From NCBI GenBank assembly GCA_037367355.1, contig CM074696.1, positions 1,364,001 through 1,428,000 of the forward strand: a stretch of DNA of 64,000 nt, in the 5' to 3' direction. The stretch comes from Neoscytalidium dimidiatum. Taxonomy: Eukaryota; Ascomycota; Dothideomycetes; Botryosphaeriales; Botryosphaeriaceae. The stretch's first letter is position 1. Every line of letters begins with the position of its first letter. The position numbers and the translations under genes were made by a program. This document shows, piece after piece, positions 24,673 through 37,723 of the stretch. A model generated the notes under the pieces. The model was not told the DNA's origin. It made no database searches and saw nothing but the letters and a program-made list of their open reading frames with translations.

Positions 24673-27600
24673 TGGGCCCGTTTGCCCCTTTTGGAGGCGT
24701 CTATCACCCAGACTTTCTATGACATGACAACAGAGAAGAAGAGAGCAGGTCATCCTACGACTTGACAGCATGGATCCGACGTACGAATTTCCTTGGCGAA
24801 CCAATTGACCACACCCAGCCGAAGCTGGCCAAAGGTCAAGAAGAGGGGGTCGTCTTCCATATTGTATGGAATCGAGGAACGAATTTCTTTAGCCTTTTTC
24901 AACAAGGCTTGACACATTGAGTCTCGCACGGTTTCGACAGTTTCCACAAAAAAGCATTTTCCTGGAGGATCATTTCCATGCAGAACTTTCAGCGAGTTCA
25001 AGATGGCTAGTATGGTTACAAAGTACCTCGCATTTACCCTACAAGACACCTCTACATTCATCTGAGTGGCAGACGAATGGACACACCTGCTCATGGTGTC
25101 GACTCGTTATTGCGAGCGCCCTTTTATTACTATTTTCCATTCGATACACTATTAGTCCCTTTACCCAGGCCGCAGTTTCGAATTTTTCTATTTCCTTTCA
25201 GCTCCTTTTTCCTGCGCCTTGTACCACTATTCAAATTTTGTGTTAGTGCTGCCTTTTTCTTTCCTGCTCGAAAGGAGTTTTCCATTATTCCTTATTTTTT
25301 CCCCCCCTTACATGGCAAGTTTATTCCTTATTCTAATGACGCGGTGCGTCACATAAAGCCATTTGGTTTTGGGATTTATTTTCTCGGATTGATTTCCTTT
25401 GTTTTTTTTCTTCGAAGCTCTTTTTTTTTTTTTTTTTGGTGTTTTGTAGGGAGGCTGGACCGGATCTCCAACTTTCTAGTTGCTAAATTTTCGTTTGTAC
25501 CTACAAGCTGTATAACTCAATAGTGTCTTAACGCAGTGCACTGTTGTCGAAATGGACGCGGGAAATGTTGTCGACCTGAAGTGATCGCTCGCTCTGCCGT
25601 TAATTGGCGGATATGATTTGTTTTCCTGGATAGGGCGCGCTGCGGCTCCAACATGGGCGCGGGTGTACCTGACGCACGAGTCAACGATGAGACAGGTCGA
25701 CTTTGGTACTCGGTGCCATTATTCTACGTGTTTCTATATTTTGAGACGCAAGAAGGGGAAAATCCAAAAGTCAAAAAAAATTCAAAATCATGAAACACAG
25801 CTAGGGGCGCGGGCAAGGCATAGGTTGTACCTTAAAACTTTTTGCACGGGCGGATCCCAACATAGGCTGGAAGGGTGACAGAGAAGACCCGGGACTAAGG
25901 TTGCAACTTTGGTCTGGGGGGGAGGTCGCACTCCCTGCCAAATGTTGAAGCAGGATTTGGAAAGGGGATCCTGAGCACGGCGTCTACCCTAACCCACGCA
26001 ATGAAATTTCAGTGCCAATCAAACGTGGGCCAAGAGAAAGATATTCAACAGGCTGAAGCAAGGCACAGGAGCTACGGGACAAGGAGAGCCCGGCGGTGAT
26101 CTATCTGAGGAAGCACGTTCTGTCAGTCAATTTAACGTGTGGCGTGCCTCAGTTATATTCAGGTACAGGCGGCAAGTGGTGAGGTCGTCAAATGCCGTAG
26201 ATCTTAGCATATCAGTAGGGCTGGCGTTAATTGATTAGCTCGGGGATGTTATCATCACCTTTTGCTCGTTTTGGATGGCAGGGCGGGTGGCAGCCGTAGC
26301 CGTCCTTCGGGAAGACGCATGGAAGCTGCGGCTGAAAACGAAAGCGAGAGACGTCGCCACCGCAGCAGCAGCAGCATTAGGCGGGAAAGGGGGGGGGGCA
26401 TAGTGGATAGGTGAGATTTATTTAAGCTTGAATCCTCTGAGCGGATCGTCGTCGCGCGACTAACGGCTGGCGCTGTCACTGCGGTGGCTCCACGGCCGTT
26501 TCCCAGGCGCCATCAGTCAGCAAGGCAACAGATGAGGTGAGGTGGTGGCAGCTGGCGAGGCATCAACCAGGCACCAAGGCCGACACCACGGCGGCCGGGC
26601 TGCTAGGCCCGCGCCAGGCTGGACTGGGCCAGTGGCACCCTGCCTATAATACCACGATGACTTGCATTCAACGACCGGACCTTCTCACGTGCCCGCGGCC
26701 ACACAGACACTTATTAGTAGGTACCGCTCGCTACTCTCAGCGCCGAGCCTCCACGATATTATCAGCCGGAGAAGCGGGTAGAAGCGAGAAGGGCAGCCGC
26801 GGAGCTGTCCTGCCCATCGCGTCGCAAAGCGCAGTGCCTCCGCGCAAGCCTTGCGTTGGCCCGGCAAGAAGCACATGGAAGTCGCTCGAGAGAGGCCAGC
26901 TGCCCAGCCGACGTCGCCGGCTAGCCCCGACCTGCCGCTTGGGGAGGAGTGACGGCAGGCCGTGTGGTGGTGACTCTGGCGCAACAGGGAACCGGCAGCC
27001 CGTCCAACCAACGACGGGAACGAGTGAGCGCGGCCAGCACGCTTTGAGAGATGAGTCTCTCAGTGCCCCCTAAGCCACAACCGATGGCAGCCGGAGCAGC
27101 CGCGGGATGAATGCAGGGCGCGCTAGTGTGCGCGACAGAAGAGGCAAGCTCGTGCATTTGGCCTGGAGCATGGCGAGCGATGGTGTCTGACGACTGAGGC
27201 AAAGGCGTGAGTCACGGAAAGCTGCTCGAACATCCTGCTGCAGCTGCTGCGGGCGCAGCCAAATGCGTTACGTCGCCCGGTCGGGCTCTGTCGAAGAGAT
27301 CGTACGTACACTCAGACAAACAGGAAATGCGGTACGCCCCGCGCGAGTGCCTTGGCCCGCGCCCGTCTATTGCTGTGATGAGCGGAGGCTCAGTCGAGTG
27401 CGCGTCATCTCGTCGTGACTCAGCGGCTGACGCGGGACGCAACGGTTCAGCGGGTTGGGCGAGACTTGATACTGCTCGAATCGAGCCGGGTGGCAGGCAG
27501 ACGGGATGGCGATGGAGGAGCAGGACGTAGATGGGGCAAAAAACAGCGGGCACGAGGACCGACGGAGATAGCGCAGAGAGATCCGCCCACAGCAGACCGT

Positions 27601-28879
27601 CCAAGCTCCCCACGGTTTCCTCCCTCCCTCCCTCCCTCCCTCCTCTCAATGCCCGATTCAAGTTAGCGGGACCGGCGGTTGCTCCAATTCGCCTGCGTGG
27701 CGATGGCAGGAGGACCGCTGTGCGAACCGGACCAAGGACGTCGGTGGCTCAATGCGGAGGCGAACGCCCTTGTGCCCTGGTGAGCGGCGGATTGCCCGGC
27801 TGATGCTCGTCTGGAGACGCGGCATCGAGCAGAGCACCAACAATAGCAGCCGTCGGGGAGTTTTATGCTTTATGCCGGCAGCATTGAGTGGGTGAGTGGG
27901 CGGGCACGCTTTGTGTCGTTTTGGGTCGCCGCCGTCGCCAGGCGAGAGGCCCACGCACCGACGACTCGACGGGAAGTCGAAATACACACGCACACAACAC
28001 GCACCCGCCGCGCGCCCGCGCCAGTGACGTGAGGACATGCTGGCGGCGTGTCTGCGCAGCGGGCGCGGCGGGCGACGCACCCCGCAAGCTCAGCAAACAT
28101 TCTCGCAGGCTGAGCGGTGGTGCATCAGCCAGACGCACGCGGTGCAATGAGTGCTCGTGGGCCCGGTGCAGGGCAGCTTTGCGCGCGATGATGTAGACGG
28201 GCTGCGGCGCATTGATTGGCAGGCAGGCAGCGCTCGTGTCGACGGTGCGCTGTGCTGTGCGCGAATGGGCGCGGCCTGGCGGTGCAAACCGGCGCTGGTA
28301 TGAATCAGCGCGCTCCACCGCGGCTTGCGCGCAGTGGGAGTCGGCTGGCCCGCGGCAGCCAGTGGGTGTTGTTGGGCGCTGGCCGCTGGCCGCTGGCTGC
28401 TGGCACCTTCGCTGCGGCGGCGGTGCTGGGCCCCTGGTGGTGTGTGCCAAGCCCGCTCAAAAAACTTCCAGTGCCTCGTTCAGCGCACACCCTTTCATCA
28501 TCATCCATCAACCATCACCCTCCCACCGAGAAAAGCCGGCCCCTCTGCGCAAGCAGTACACGGCCGCATCTGACAGTTTCGCAGAGTCCCCTCTGGAACT
28601 TGTCTGCCCGTCGAACGACGCGAGCACCCGCCCACGACACTTTGACCGGTCGTCGTGTCCGCACCGCAGGTGTACCCCGACAACACCTCGCCCTTCACTT
28701 CGCTTGTCCTGTTTTTGTCGAGCGTTTCTTTCGTCGCCTAACTCTCCGCTCCGAGCGACCTCCTCTAATACCCGGCCCTCGAATTTGACATTCGTGCGCC
28801 AACCGCCGACCCTTCCTCCCGTCGCCTCCGCTTCACGCTCCGTCCGCTCGTCCGCCTCAACTCCCCAGCAAACGGATAA
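24673..28879. other. 4.2-kb non-coding region between homeobox and eIF4G genes
   Basis: No supported gene. The left part to about 25,550 is T-rich on the plus strand, with a long T-run at 25421-25438, and fits the homeobox 3' UTR plus flank. From about 26,250 it turns GC-rich and low-complexity, with a G-run at 26389-26397, a TCCC repeat near 27618-27642, and CTGGCCG-type short repeats near 28366-28405. The last 400 bases are CT-rich, as expected for the eIF4G leader. The ORFs are compositional. Confidence 0.55.
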
Positions 28880-31800
28880 ATGAGCAGCTCTAGCCCCGCG
28901 ACGAACCCTACGACGAACGCCGCGCAGACCGCCAACGCCGCTTCCAGCCAACCCTCCGGAACGACGTCGCCCTCTGTCGCTGGCGCCGCTCAGCCCGCCG
29001 CCAAGTCGTACGCCAGTGCTGCGACAAAGAAGTCCGCTTCGCCTCCCGCGATCGCTTCTAGCACTCCCCAAGTGGCGGTGGGCTCTGCGCAACATGGAAA
29101 GACTGGCTCTGTGAACGGCAAGAGTCAGATCCAGCCCGCCGTTCCGGCCGTCGGTCCTCCGCCCATTGCCAATGGAGCCCCGGCCCACGGACGCAAGCCT
29201 TCTTCTATGACCATCAGCGCTGCCGGCACTTCTGGGCCCATGGCCAACGGCTCCAGCAATCGCCCCAACATCAGCTTCGGCTCTATGAATGCAGGTGGCT
29301 CACCTGCCATCGCGAACAGCGTCCCTCAGGCGCCCCAGACAACCACTCCCAACCCTCGCATCACCTCTCCCGCGACCTCGCCTTCGCCCATCCCCCAGCC
29401 TCCAGCTAGCGGCGGACGTCCTCCGGCCAGTCTACAGGGTCAGGGCAACGCTTTGAACTTCGGTTCCATGGGTGGAGAGAATGGTGGCCAATCGGTATGC
29501 TCAAACTCACCTTGTGTTACCCTGTCAAAACCTGCGTGAGCATCGCTCACCACGCTGCCTCCACTTTCACAATCGTTGCGCATGGATTTCGGAATTTTCT
29601 TTCGTGGTTCGGTTGCACACTGACGGTAGTCGATAAATAATAGGGCCGACCCGTTTCCATGCCCCCACAGGGTCCACCGCCTATGCCGCAGGCTCAGCAC
29701 CTTCGCCGCGAATCCTCCCAGTCTGCACACAGCGACATGAGCAACCAAGCCGTCAACCGCAACTTCGTGCCACAGGCCGGTCGCGGTCGGGGTTACAACC
29801 AGGGATACAACGCACCCTCTCCTGGTCCGCAGTTCCGCCAACTGCCCAACCAGATGCGCGGACCTATGCCCGGTCAATTCCAGGGTCAGGGTGGTCCCAT
29901 GGGTTCTCCGTACCGCCAGAACCGCAGCCCGGCTATGACGCCGGCCACGATGCAGCAGCAGGCACAGTTTGCCAACCAGCCGCAAATGCCGCACGGCGGG
30001 TACCCTGGCTACCCGCACCAGTTTCAGCCAAATGTAAACACCAAATCTCCTACTCTTTCGAAGAAGTTTGTCAGCACTTCAGGGCAGGTCGAAACCTCAA
30101 CGACCGATCACCACCCTTCGCATGTTGCACCTATGTCATCTCCCACTTCTACAACACTTTCTTCGACTCAGCTTCAGCACACTTTCAGCTCCAAACTTTC
30201 TTCAGCTCCAAATCTTGCGCCTGACAGCGGCGGTTTTGAAAACTTTCTGACACAATTGAAGGCCCAGGGCTTCTATGGGATGCAGCCTCAGCATCTTGAT
30301 CCGACGCAGTTCAACCCGTACTACCAACCCGCCCCATACATGCATCCTGGCATGCCATATCAGCCGGGCGCCCCCCCAAGCCCTCGCCCCATGAACCACG
30401 CACCTCACGCCTCACAGCCGTTCATTCCAGGTCAGTATACCGCGCCTCATGCGCAGAGCATGTCGCGCACAAACTCGCAGGTTTCCGAGCGGCCCCCCTC
30501 GACGATTGCGAACCCTCAGACCCCCTCGATGGCAGCAGCCAGCCACGTTTCGCACACTCCCACCCAGAGCTCTAGCAGCCCCGCACCCTCTTCGAATTTC
30601 ACGATACCCGCGAGAACTAAGAGCAAGGGAATTGTGATCAAGAATCCCGAGGGTGAGGTTGTGACGTTTGAGAAGAAGTCGTCTTCGCCGGCCCCTGGGC
30701 CTTCTAAGTCTCCTATTGTGGTCTCTTCGACCCCTACCCCTCCGCCTCGAGCTCCCAGCGCAAACTCTCAGCACGGCAGAACAGACAGTACCTCTCAGAA
30801 GACTGCTGAAGAGAAGAAGCAAGAGTTCCAAGAGCAATTCCAGAAGCAGCTTGCTGAGGAGAGGCGGAGAAAGGAGGAGGAAGAGAAGCTGGCCAGGGAA
30901 AAGAAGGAGAAGGAAGAAAAGGAGGAAGCTGATGCTAAGGCCGCGAAGGAGAAGGCTGAGGCCGAAGAGAAGGCCGCGAAGGAGCGCGAAGCTGCCGAGG
31001 CTGCCGCGAAGGAAGAAGCTGAAAAGAAGGCCAAAGAAGAGGCTGAGAAGAAGGCCAAGGAAGAAGAGGAGAAGAAGGCTAAGGAAGCTGAGGAGGAAGC
31101 AGCGAAGAAAGCCAAGGAGGAGGAGGCAGAGCGCCTGCGCAAGGAAGAAGAAGAACGCCTCGAGCGTGAGATTGCGGAGATGGAGGCTGCCGAGCGTGAA
31201 GAAGAGGAACGCGAGAGGGCTTTCCAAGAAAAGAGGAAGCGTGAGAAGGAGGAAGCTGCTGCAAAGGCTGCAGAGGCTGCAGCCAAGGCTGATGAGGAGA
31301 TGAAGCGTCTTGAGCGTGAGGCCGAAGAGCGGGAATTGGCCAAAGAGCGTGGTGAGAAGAAGGAGCAGACCGAAGAGGAGAAGGCTGAGGCAGCTAAACT
31401 GTTTGCCTCTCTTAAAAAGCCTACCTTCGGGCCTGCTGCTACTGCTGCCGCGGCTGATACCGGCTCTTCTGCTGCATCTGACTCCTCCATGCCTCCGCCC
31501 GCCCAGCCTGCTTCGAAGGCTGCAGCAGCTAAACCCAAGCCTGCTGCCCTTAAGCTCGAAACCCGCAAACCCGTCGAACCCCCGGCACCTACACCTGGCA
31601 TGCAGGCTCTCAAGTCTGCTCGCTTCCTGCGTGTACAGGCTGATGACATCAAGTATCCTGAAGGTATCAAGTCGCCCAACCCTGCGTTGAACCAAGGCCG
31701 TGGTGGCAAGGGCTTCAAGTACGACAAGGACTTCCTGCTTCAGTTCCAGGAAGTCTTTAAGGAGAAGCCGTCCGTCGACTGGGATAACAAGGTTAGAGAA

Positions 31801-33679
31801 ACTGTTGGCGACGGTGCCGATTCTGCACGTCCTGGATCTGCTCGTACGCCTTCTGGTATGGGTGGTCGCCAAAATTCGCGCCCCATGGCTCCCTCCGCAC
31901 TTGGTGGTGCTATGGGAAGCTTCTCCAGTGCACGCACCCTGCCTCCTGGTACCACTTCTCAAGACAGATTTGCTATGTCCAACTCAGGCATGGGTTCTCG
32001 TTCTTCTTCTACAAATCCTCTGGCCAACTTCGGTGGCCGTCCAGGCAGTGGATTCCCCATCGGCGGTGCTATTGGCGGTCGCTCTGCTTCTTCCTACGCT
32101 CCTGCTGCTAGCAATTCTCCTCGTTCAGGCAGCGGCCGCAAGGGCCAGAGCCGTCGTGGCAACACGGCGAAGAGGGACGAAGAGAAGGAAGCCAAGGCCA
32201 TGCCTCTTACGGCTGGTCAAGATCTCAAGCCATTGGCTAGGTCGTCCACTGGTTGGGTGCCGACGAGTCTTACGCAGCCTGCTCAAGCTTCCGTTGCAGC
32301 AGGCAATCTCACTCCGGACGTCGTGCAAAGGAAGGTCAAGGCAGCGCTCAACAAGATGACGCCAGAGAAGTTCGACAGGATTTCGGACCAGATCCTCGAG
32401 ATTGCTAAGCAGTCTGAGAACGAGACCGACGGCAGGACTCTTCGCCAGGTGATTCAGCTCACCTTTGAGAAGGCCTGTGACGAGGCGCACTGGGCATCCA
32501 TGTACGCCAAATTCTGCAAGCGTATGCTTGAGACCATGTCTCCGGCCATCAAAGACGAGAACGTCCGCGACAAAAACGGCAACCCTGTTGTTGGTGGCAA
32601 CCTGTTCCGGAAGTACCTGCTCAACCGTTGCCAGGAAGACTTCGAACAGGGATGGGAATCCAACCTGCCTATGAAGAAGGAGGGTGAGAGCGAGGAAGCA
32701 GCCATGCTGAGTGACGAGTACTATGTTGCTGCTGCCGCAAAGAGACGTGGTCTTGGTCTCATCCAGTTCATTGGTGAGCTTTACAAGCTTGGCATGCTTA
32801 CGGTCCGCATCATGCATGAGTGTGTCATGAGGCTTTTGAACTTCGAAGGCGTTCCTGACGAGTCCAACATTGAGTCTCTGGTCAAGCTTCTCCGAACCGT
32901 TGGTGCTACCATGGAGACCTCTGAGGCTGGTGCCCAGATGATCCGTGCCTATTTTGAGCGTATCGAAAAGGTCAAGGATCTGCCTGGCCTTCCCAGCCGT
33001 ATGCACTTCATGCTGCTCGACTTGGTGGACTTGAGGAGATCGGGCTGGAAGTCTAAGGATGATGCCAAGGGTCCCAAGACCATCCAAGAGATTCACGAGG
33101 AGGCCATGGCTGCTCAACAGCAAGCCGAGTTGGAAAAGATGCGCAACCCTCCCCGTGGCGGTCGCCCGGCTATGGGTCGCGGCGATGCTCGTTCGTTCTC
33201 TGGGGGTGGTCAGATGCCTCCGCCGGACTACAAGCACAACACTCTCGGTATGGACGATCTAAGGAAGCTGTCCAAGAACGCCTCCGGTCGTACGTCAAGC
33301 TCTGGTCCTGGAACATTCGGCCCTTCGTCCTTGTTCGCCGGTCGTAGTGGTAGCGGTCGTAGGAACCTTGGTCCCGGCGGTGGTCTGAATAGAACTGGTG
33401 ATGACTCTGGAAACTCCTCTCGAACTGGTACTCCGCCCGTTAAGGAGAAAGAAGCCCCATCGACGCATCATGTGAACTCGTTCAGGTAAGTTTAACCTTT
33501 GTAACATTTGACAGTTTGAAGCAGAAGTATCTAACAGTGAACTTAGTGCACTGGCAGCTCTCGAAGGAGGCGATGAGGGGGCCAACGAAGCCGCATCCCC
33601 TGAACCGAGCAAGGTCCAGCCGGCGACTACTGGCAGTGATAAGAAGGAAGGCGCTCAGGCACTTGCTGCCGAATCATAG
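28880..33679 (+). CDS. eIF4G: Eukaryotic translation initiation factor 4G (eIF4G)
   Basis: Three exons: 28880-29494, 29644-33485 and 33547-33679, giving 1529 residues. Domain order: Ser/Pro/Ala/Gln-rich disordered N-terminus; a segment of over 200 residues dense in Lys/Glu/Ala repeats (31-kb region, probably one long charged helix); the eIF4E-binding motif YDKDFLL at residues 898-904, matching YxxxxL-hydrophobic; and the MIF4G HEAT domain at about 1098-1345 (LNKMTPEKFDRIS, LRQVIQLTFEKACDE, LFRKYLLNRCQEDFE, RGLGLIQFIGELYKLGML). The C-terminus is RGG/Ser-rich. eIF4G scaffolds eIF4E, eIF4A and PABP to recruit the 43S complex to capped mRNA. The final short exon is supported by an in-frame AG|T junction and ends in AAES. 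Confidence 0.95.
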
Positions 33680-36058
33680 ATTCCTTTTTGCGTTCTACAG
33701 CATCCGCTTTCACCAACAGCGGCTCTTCCTTCTCGGTCTTCCTCGGTTCGACTGTTCTCTATATCAGTTGCATAGACTTCGGTTTGCTTGCGCATCTGAA
33801 CGGGCTGCATTTTTGCATGGGTCTCTTCGTGGGCTGTCTTAAGAGAAAAGTTCTCCATTTCTTCGGGTTTCAGGCAGGGTTCGGGCAAAAAGAAAGGGTT
33901 GCCATGGTTTTCTTCCAATTCCCACCACTTCTGCTGCTTTTTTTTTTTTTTTCTTTCTCTTGCGCGATGAACGTTTATGTATGGCGGGAAAAGTACCCGA
34001 GCGGCGTTGACGGCATATTCCTTTTCACTAATGGTTAAGAGGTTTCTACGAGTATCATGAGCGAAAAGATAGGTTGGAAGGCACTTTTCGTTACTAGGCG
34101 GTCAAACAGACTTTCGATTTACATTTTTGCCGCCTGGTTCAGCTCGTGGTTTCTCTCGTTTCCTTGGTTCAGTGGTCGATATCGATGTTATTGGGCCTGG
34201 GCTTTGCCAGCAGTTTCTCCCCCCGCGCGCTAACTCGTCTGTAAGATGCAGCTTTGCGAGCGTCGGTTTCCTATTCCGGCCCTTACATGTCCTTATGGTT
34301 GGAAGGGCCATTTCTTTCCGTGTGGGTTTCTGGGGATGGTAGCGGGAGGTCGTGACGATTCAATCACATATGATTACTGGATGCACGACGGTCGCAATGC
34401 ATGAGGGTACGAGTGCGGATGGGAAAATAGGATGGGCGGTTGACGGAATGGTCTCGTTGATTTCCTCCTTGTTTCCGTCTTTGCCCACTTCTATCAATAC
34501 TTCTGCTGGTCCGGCACGATCTCCTTCATTTCCCTTCTTTCTGTCTTCGTCGTGTTATTTGCCACTGTACACAAGAGATTACAGATAATTATGAAAGGTT
34601 TCCAGAAAATTGTTCTAACTCATTAAGATCTTGAAATCGCAACTTCGTGATGCTCGCTTTTTCGTATCAAAGACCCGAGGTTGATATAAACATTTAACCC
34701 ACTAAACCCAAAATCCACAACGCATTTAACAGGAGGTTCCCTGGTCGGGGGATCGCATGAACGATCTCTGTTAGTGCACCGCTGGGGGGAAAAGTGGGCG
34801 TAGCTATAAGATTGCTGGTATTATATCCGTCGCTTAAGAAAAGGAGGAGCTGGTAAGTTCGCTGTGTATGGCATGGCGTGATTTTCGATGCCCTTCTGTT
34901 TTATGAATGGTCCCAACGCTTAGCATCACACAACTTGCAGCCCACCCCTTCCCCATGACGCCCGCCAGTACGTCCATGGTATTGGTTCGATCTGAAACCG
35001 GGAGTTTCTTTTTTTTGTTTCTTTGCTTCTTCATGCTTGTTGTTTTCTCCTCTCCCCGATCCGGGCAGCTGGAGTCATGGTGAGCATTGACTAGTCCTGT
35101 CGAGGCTAGGAGCGATGTGACGTAAATTCAGGCTGCTCTCTGATTGGATGATGTGAGAAGTACTGTGGCGATGTAGTCGTATCAATGGCTCCCAGACGCG
35201 GGGAAACTTGGTTACAGAACATGGAGATCCTGCCTTGCCACTGCACACGTTGAAAATTGTTGGTGGTAGCAGAGGTTGGAGTTGATAGCAAGGGCTCGTG
35301 AGTCTAGACTGGAAGGATCTGCGATCTGCAAAGCAGTGTGTCGAACAGGGGAAATCGGATGCATCACTGACCGGGGACCGTCTGTACAGTCAACAGGATA
35401 GGCTATGTTGAACAGAGAGCGCAGTCTTCTATTTGGAGGTATAGTGAAGTTAAAGCCCAAACGGATCCGGTGAGCCTTGAAAAAGTGCTCTCTAGGTGTC
35501 GTTTGGGATTTTTTTTTTCTTTTTGGGCACTCGCTGTACATGGACGCGATTGGCAGGATTTTGGACAAGGAAGTGGTCGATCGCGACGGACCCTTCATCC
35601 TGATTCTGGTTGGGTATTAGGCAATAGGGCAAGTAATAAGTAAGTACCCATTCCACCTGACGCAATGCACCCAGCAAGGCTCGCCTATAGCAAGAGATTG
35701 CCACGTAACCGTGTGAACGCTGCAAGGGAGAAGCCTGTAGCGCGGGGGCTGTCGAGCCGCTGTGGCTGATGTGTGTTTTCGTCAGAGTTCCCGTGGCATA
35801 GGGTGGTTCGTCAAATCAGCACGATTGGGGCGTGGGTGGGTCTCAAACTGCGGGCGTGGGCGTTGGGCAGACGTCATAGGAGGAGCGACACAGCTAGGGC
35901 CTGGGTGCACATGCAGACGAGCCTATATTAACAACCGCTCGCTTCTCGTTTGCCATCCATTTTCTCCCGAAGAATCAACCAGGTAATCTCAAGAACTCAG
36001 CAGCTGCACGTTCAACGAGATACACAAATCGATTCAACCAGAACCTCACATAATCATA
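33680..36058. other. 2.4-kb intergenic region without a supported gene
   Basis: The left part is T-rich (T-run 33939-33951) and is probably eIF4G 3' UTR. The rest shows no domain-bearing ORF, repeat array or RNA gene. A TATA-like CTATATTA lies at 35923-35930, about 130 bp before the start of the next small gene. Confidence 0.55.
35923..35930 (+). promoter_or_regulatory. Putative TATA box of the small Gly/Thr repeat protein gene
   Basis: CTATATTA sits about 130 bp upstream of the ATG at 36059, followed by a CT-rich tract, a common layout for strongly or inducibly expressed fungal genes. Assignment is by position and motif only. Confidence 0.4.
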
Positions 36059-36485
36059 ATGTCTGACCAGAACAAGCAAGGTATGACTTCTCCTGCCTCA
36101 CCTTGCCTATGCACAGGCGTTGTACGGTTGAAAATCGATACCTTTTGAAACATCGATGCCCTCAAAGGCGATCTCCCACTGAACGCTGATTAGGTTTCCT
36201 CGGCTCTCTAGGCAACGTCGCTGGCAGCGCAACTGACACTCTTGGTAAGGGCGTCTCTGGCGTAACCAACACGCTGGGTGATACAGTCGGTACCGTTGGA
36301 AAAGGAGTCGGCGACACTCTGGGCGGGGTGACGAAGGGCCTTGGTGATACCACCAAAGGTGAGTATCATGAGATTTGCCTGCGATTGTGCCGAAACTAAG
36401 AACCCGTCTAGGTGTTGGAAATACGGTTACAAGCGGCACGGATAAGGTGTCAGACACTGTCAGCAGCAAGAATCAAACCAAGTGA
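36059..36485 (+). CDS. Small Gly/Thr/Val-rich repeat protein, LEA-like
   Basis: Three exons: 36059-36080, 36194-36358 and 36412-36485, giving 86 residues. The short first exon (MSDQNKQ) is accepted because two phase-1 introns with GTATGA/TAG and GTGAGT/TAG ends close the frame. The body consists of imperfect repeats of about 11 residues on the pattern G-x-G-V-x-D/N-T-L/V-G (GVSGVTNTLGD, GVGDTLGGVTK, GVGNTVTSGTD), with no Cys, Trp or transmembrane segment. Such hydrophilic, Gly/Thr-periodic small proteins resemble stress-linked LEA-like or CsbD-like fungal proteins, but I cannot assign a family. A TATA-like box lies 130 bp upstream. It runs convergently towards the enoyl-CoA hydratase gene, 252 bp between stops. 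Confidence 0.75.
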
Positions 36486-36737
36486 GCTAGTGACGGATGG
36501 CTTTGGAATGCAGTGATGACGTAATGAAGTCAATCTGCGAGGAGGCTTTGATTTCCTATTGTTCATATATCTTGATAAATCCTATGAGTTTCACTCACCA
36601 TGAATGATAAACCATTGTGATCCCCGCACAAAGCAATTCGATGGAAGCATAATCTACGTGATGTCACGTTTGGCAGATGCAGCCTTTGTGAGACATGTTG
36701 GGATATCGTTTATGTCCGCTCAAATTTGTGCGCCACA

Positions 36738-37723
36738 TTATTCATGAGTCCACTCGGGCTTCTTCTTCTCCGCAAATGCAGTCATGCCTGGAACTCCATT
36801 AATGGGATGCGCTTCTTCTGAAGGTCTCAGAATACATACCAATCTTCTGGTCCTTGCTTCCGAACAAGCTGTGGAATACTCTCCTTTCAAATTCCACGCC
36901 TTCCCTAATACCCAGATCTTGGCTCTTATTGACAACTTCCTTTCCTGCCTTGACTGCGAGCTTGCTGTAGCTAGCAATCTTTGCAGCGGTGTCAATGGCA
37001 CCGTTGAGACACTCATCCGCCGAGTCGAAGACTTTGGCGGCGAGACCCCATTCATATGCTTGCTTCCCACTGAAGTTGTCGCCGGTGAGGATCAGATCCA
37101 TAGCTCTGGCCTTGCCAATGGCACGAGTCAGACGCTGCGAGCCGCCAGCACCGGGGATGACGCCCAGCTTGATTTCCGGTTGACCGAAGGTGGCGCCGGC
37201 AGAGCAGTATAAAATATCAGCCATCATGGCGAGCTCGCAACCTCCACCGAGAGCATAGCCGTTGACAGCGGAGATTATCGGCTTCTTAACCTGGGTTGTC
37301 AGGTCGGACCAGTTCTCGATGAAGTCGCGGCCGTAGGCGTCGGCGAAGGTCTTGTCTTTCATCTCCTTGATGTCGGCACCCGCAGCGAAGGCCTTTGCTG
37401 AGCCGGTGATGACAATGGCGCCCGTGCCCGCGTCGGCGTCCAGCTTGCGCAATGCATCGTTGAGCTCGGCGATGAGCGGGGAGAAGAGGGCGTTGAGCGC
37501 CTTGGGGCGGTTCAGGGTTACTGTGTCACAGAGAACTGTTAGTGGGCCGATTGAATGGTTTGGCAAAGCAATTCGTGCCTAGTCCTACGCCCGGCTTAGG
37601 TGTAGACACTTGGATGTGCTCGTATGCAGGCAGCGCAGAAGAGTAAGATCGCACCGGGCGAGGGAAAGCCGGTGAGCGCACGAATTGGGAGGCGAATCGA
37701 CGAGATGCTACAAGAGAAGCCAT
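36738..37723 (-). CDS. Mitochondrial enoyl-CoA hydratase (crotonase family)
   Basis: Three exons: 37723-37579, 37520-36840 and 36787-36738, giving 291 residues, the size of ECHS1. The first 30 or so residues (MASLVASRRFASQFVRSPAF) are Arg/Ser-rich without acids and look like a mitochondrial presequence. The crotonase fold shows the oxyanion-hole loop AFAAGADIKEM, YALGGGCELAMMAD with one catalytic Glu, and GQPEIKLGVIPGAGG with the other. The C-terminus is FAEKKKPEWTHE, as in ECHS1. It hydrates trans-2-enoyl-CoA in beta-oxidation and branched-chain amino acid breakdown. Exon 1 joins exon 2 as GVGL|VTLNRPKALNAL only if the intron 37578-37521 starts with GC, so it appears to be a GC-AG intron. 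It is divergent from RER1. Confidence 0.93.

Noticed and set aside
25077..25523. 148-residue hydrophobic plus-strand ORF resembling a membrane protein
   Set aside because: Its Phe/Leu richness comes from a T-rich stretch that fits the 3' UTR of the homeobox gene; no family pattern.
30034..30205. Possible extra intron within eIF4G exon 2 (GTAAAC donor, several CAG acceptors)
   Set aside because: None of the candidate acceptors (30188, 30205, 30227) keeps the downstream frame, while the unspliced frame is open.
30412..31962. 516-residue minus-strand ORF rich in Leu, Ser and Arg
   Set aside because: It is the antisense shadow of the Lys/Glu-rich eIF4G segment; an AAG/GAG-rich sense strand always gives Leu/Phe-rich antisense frames.
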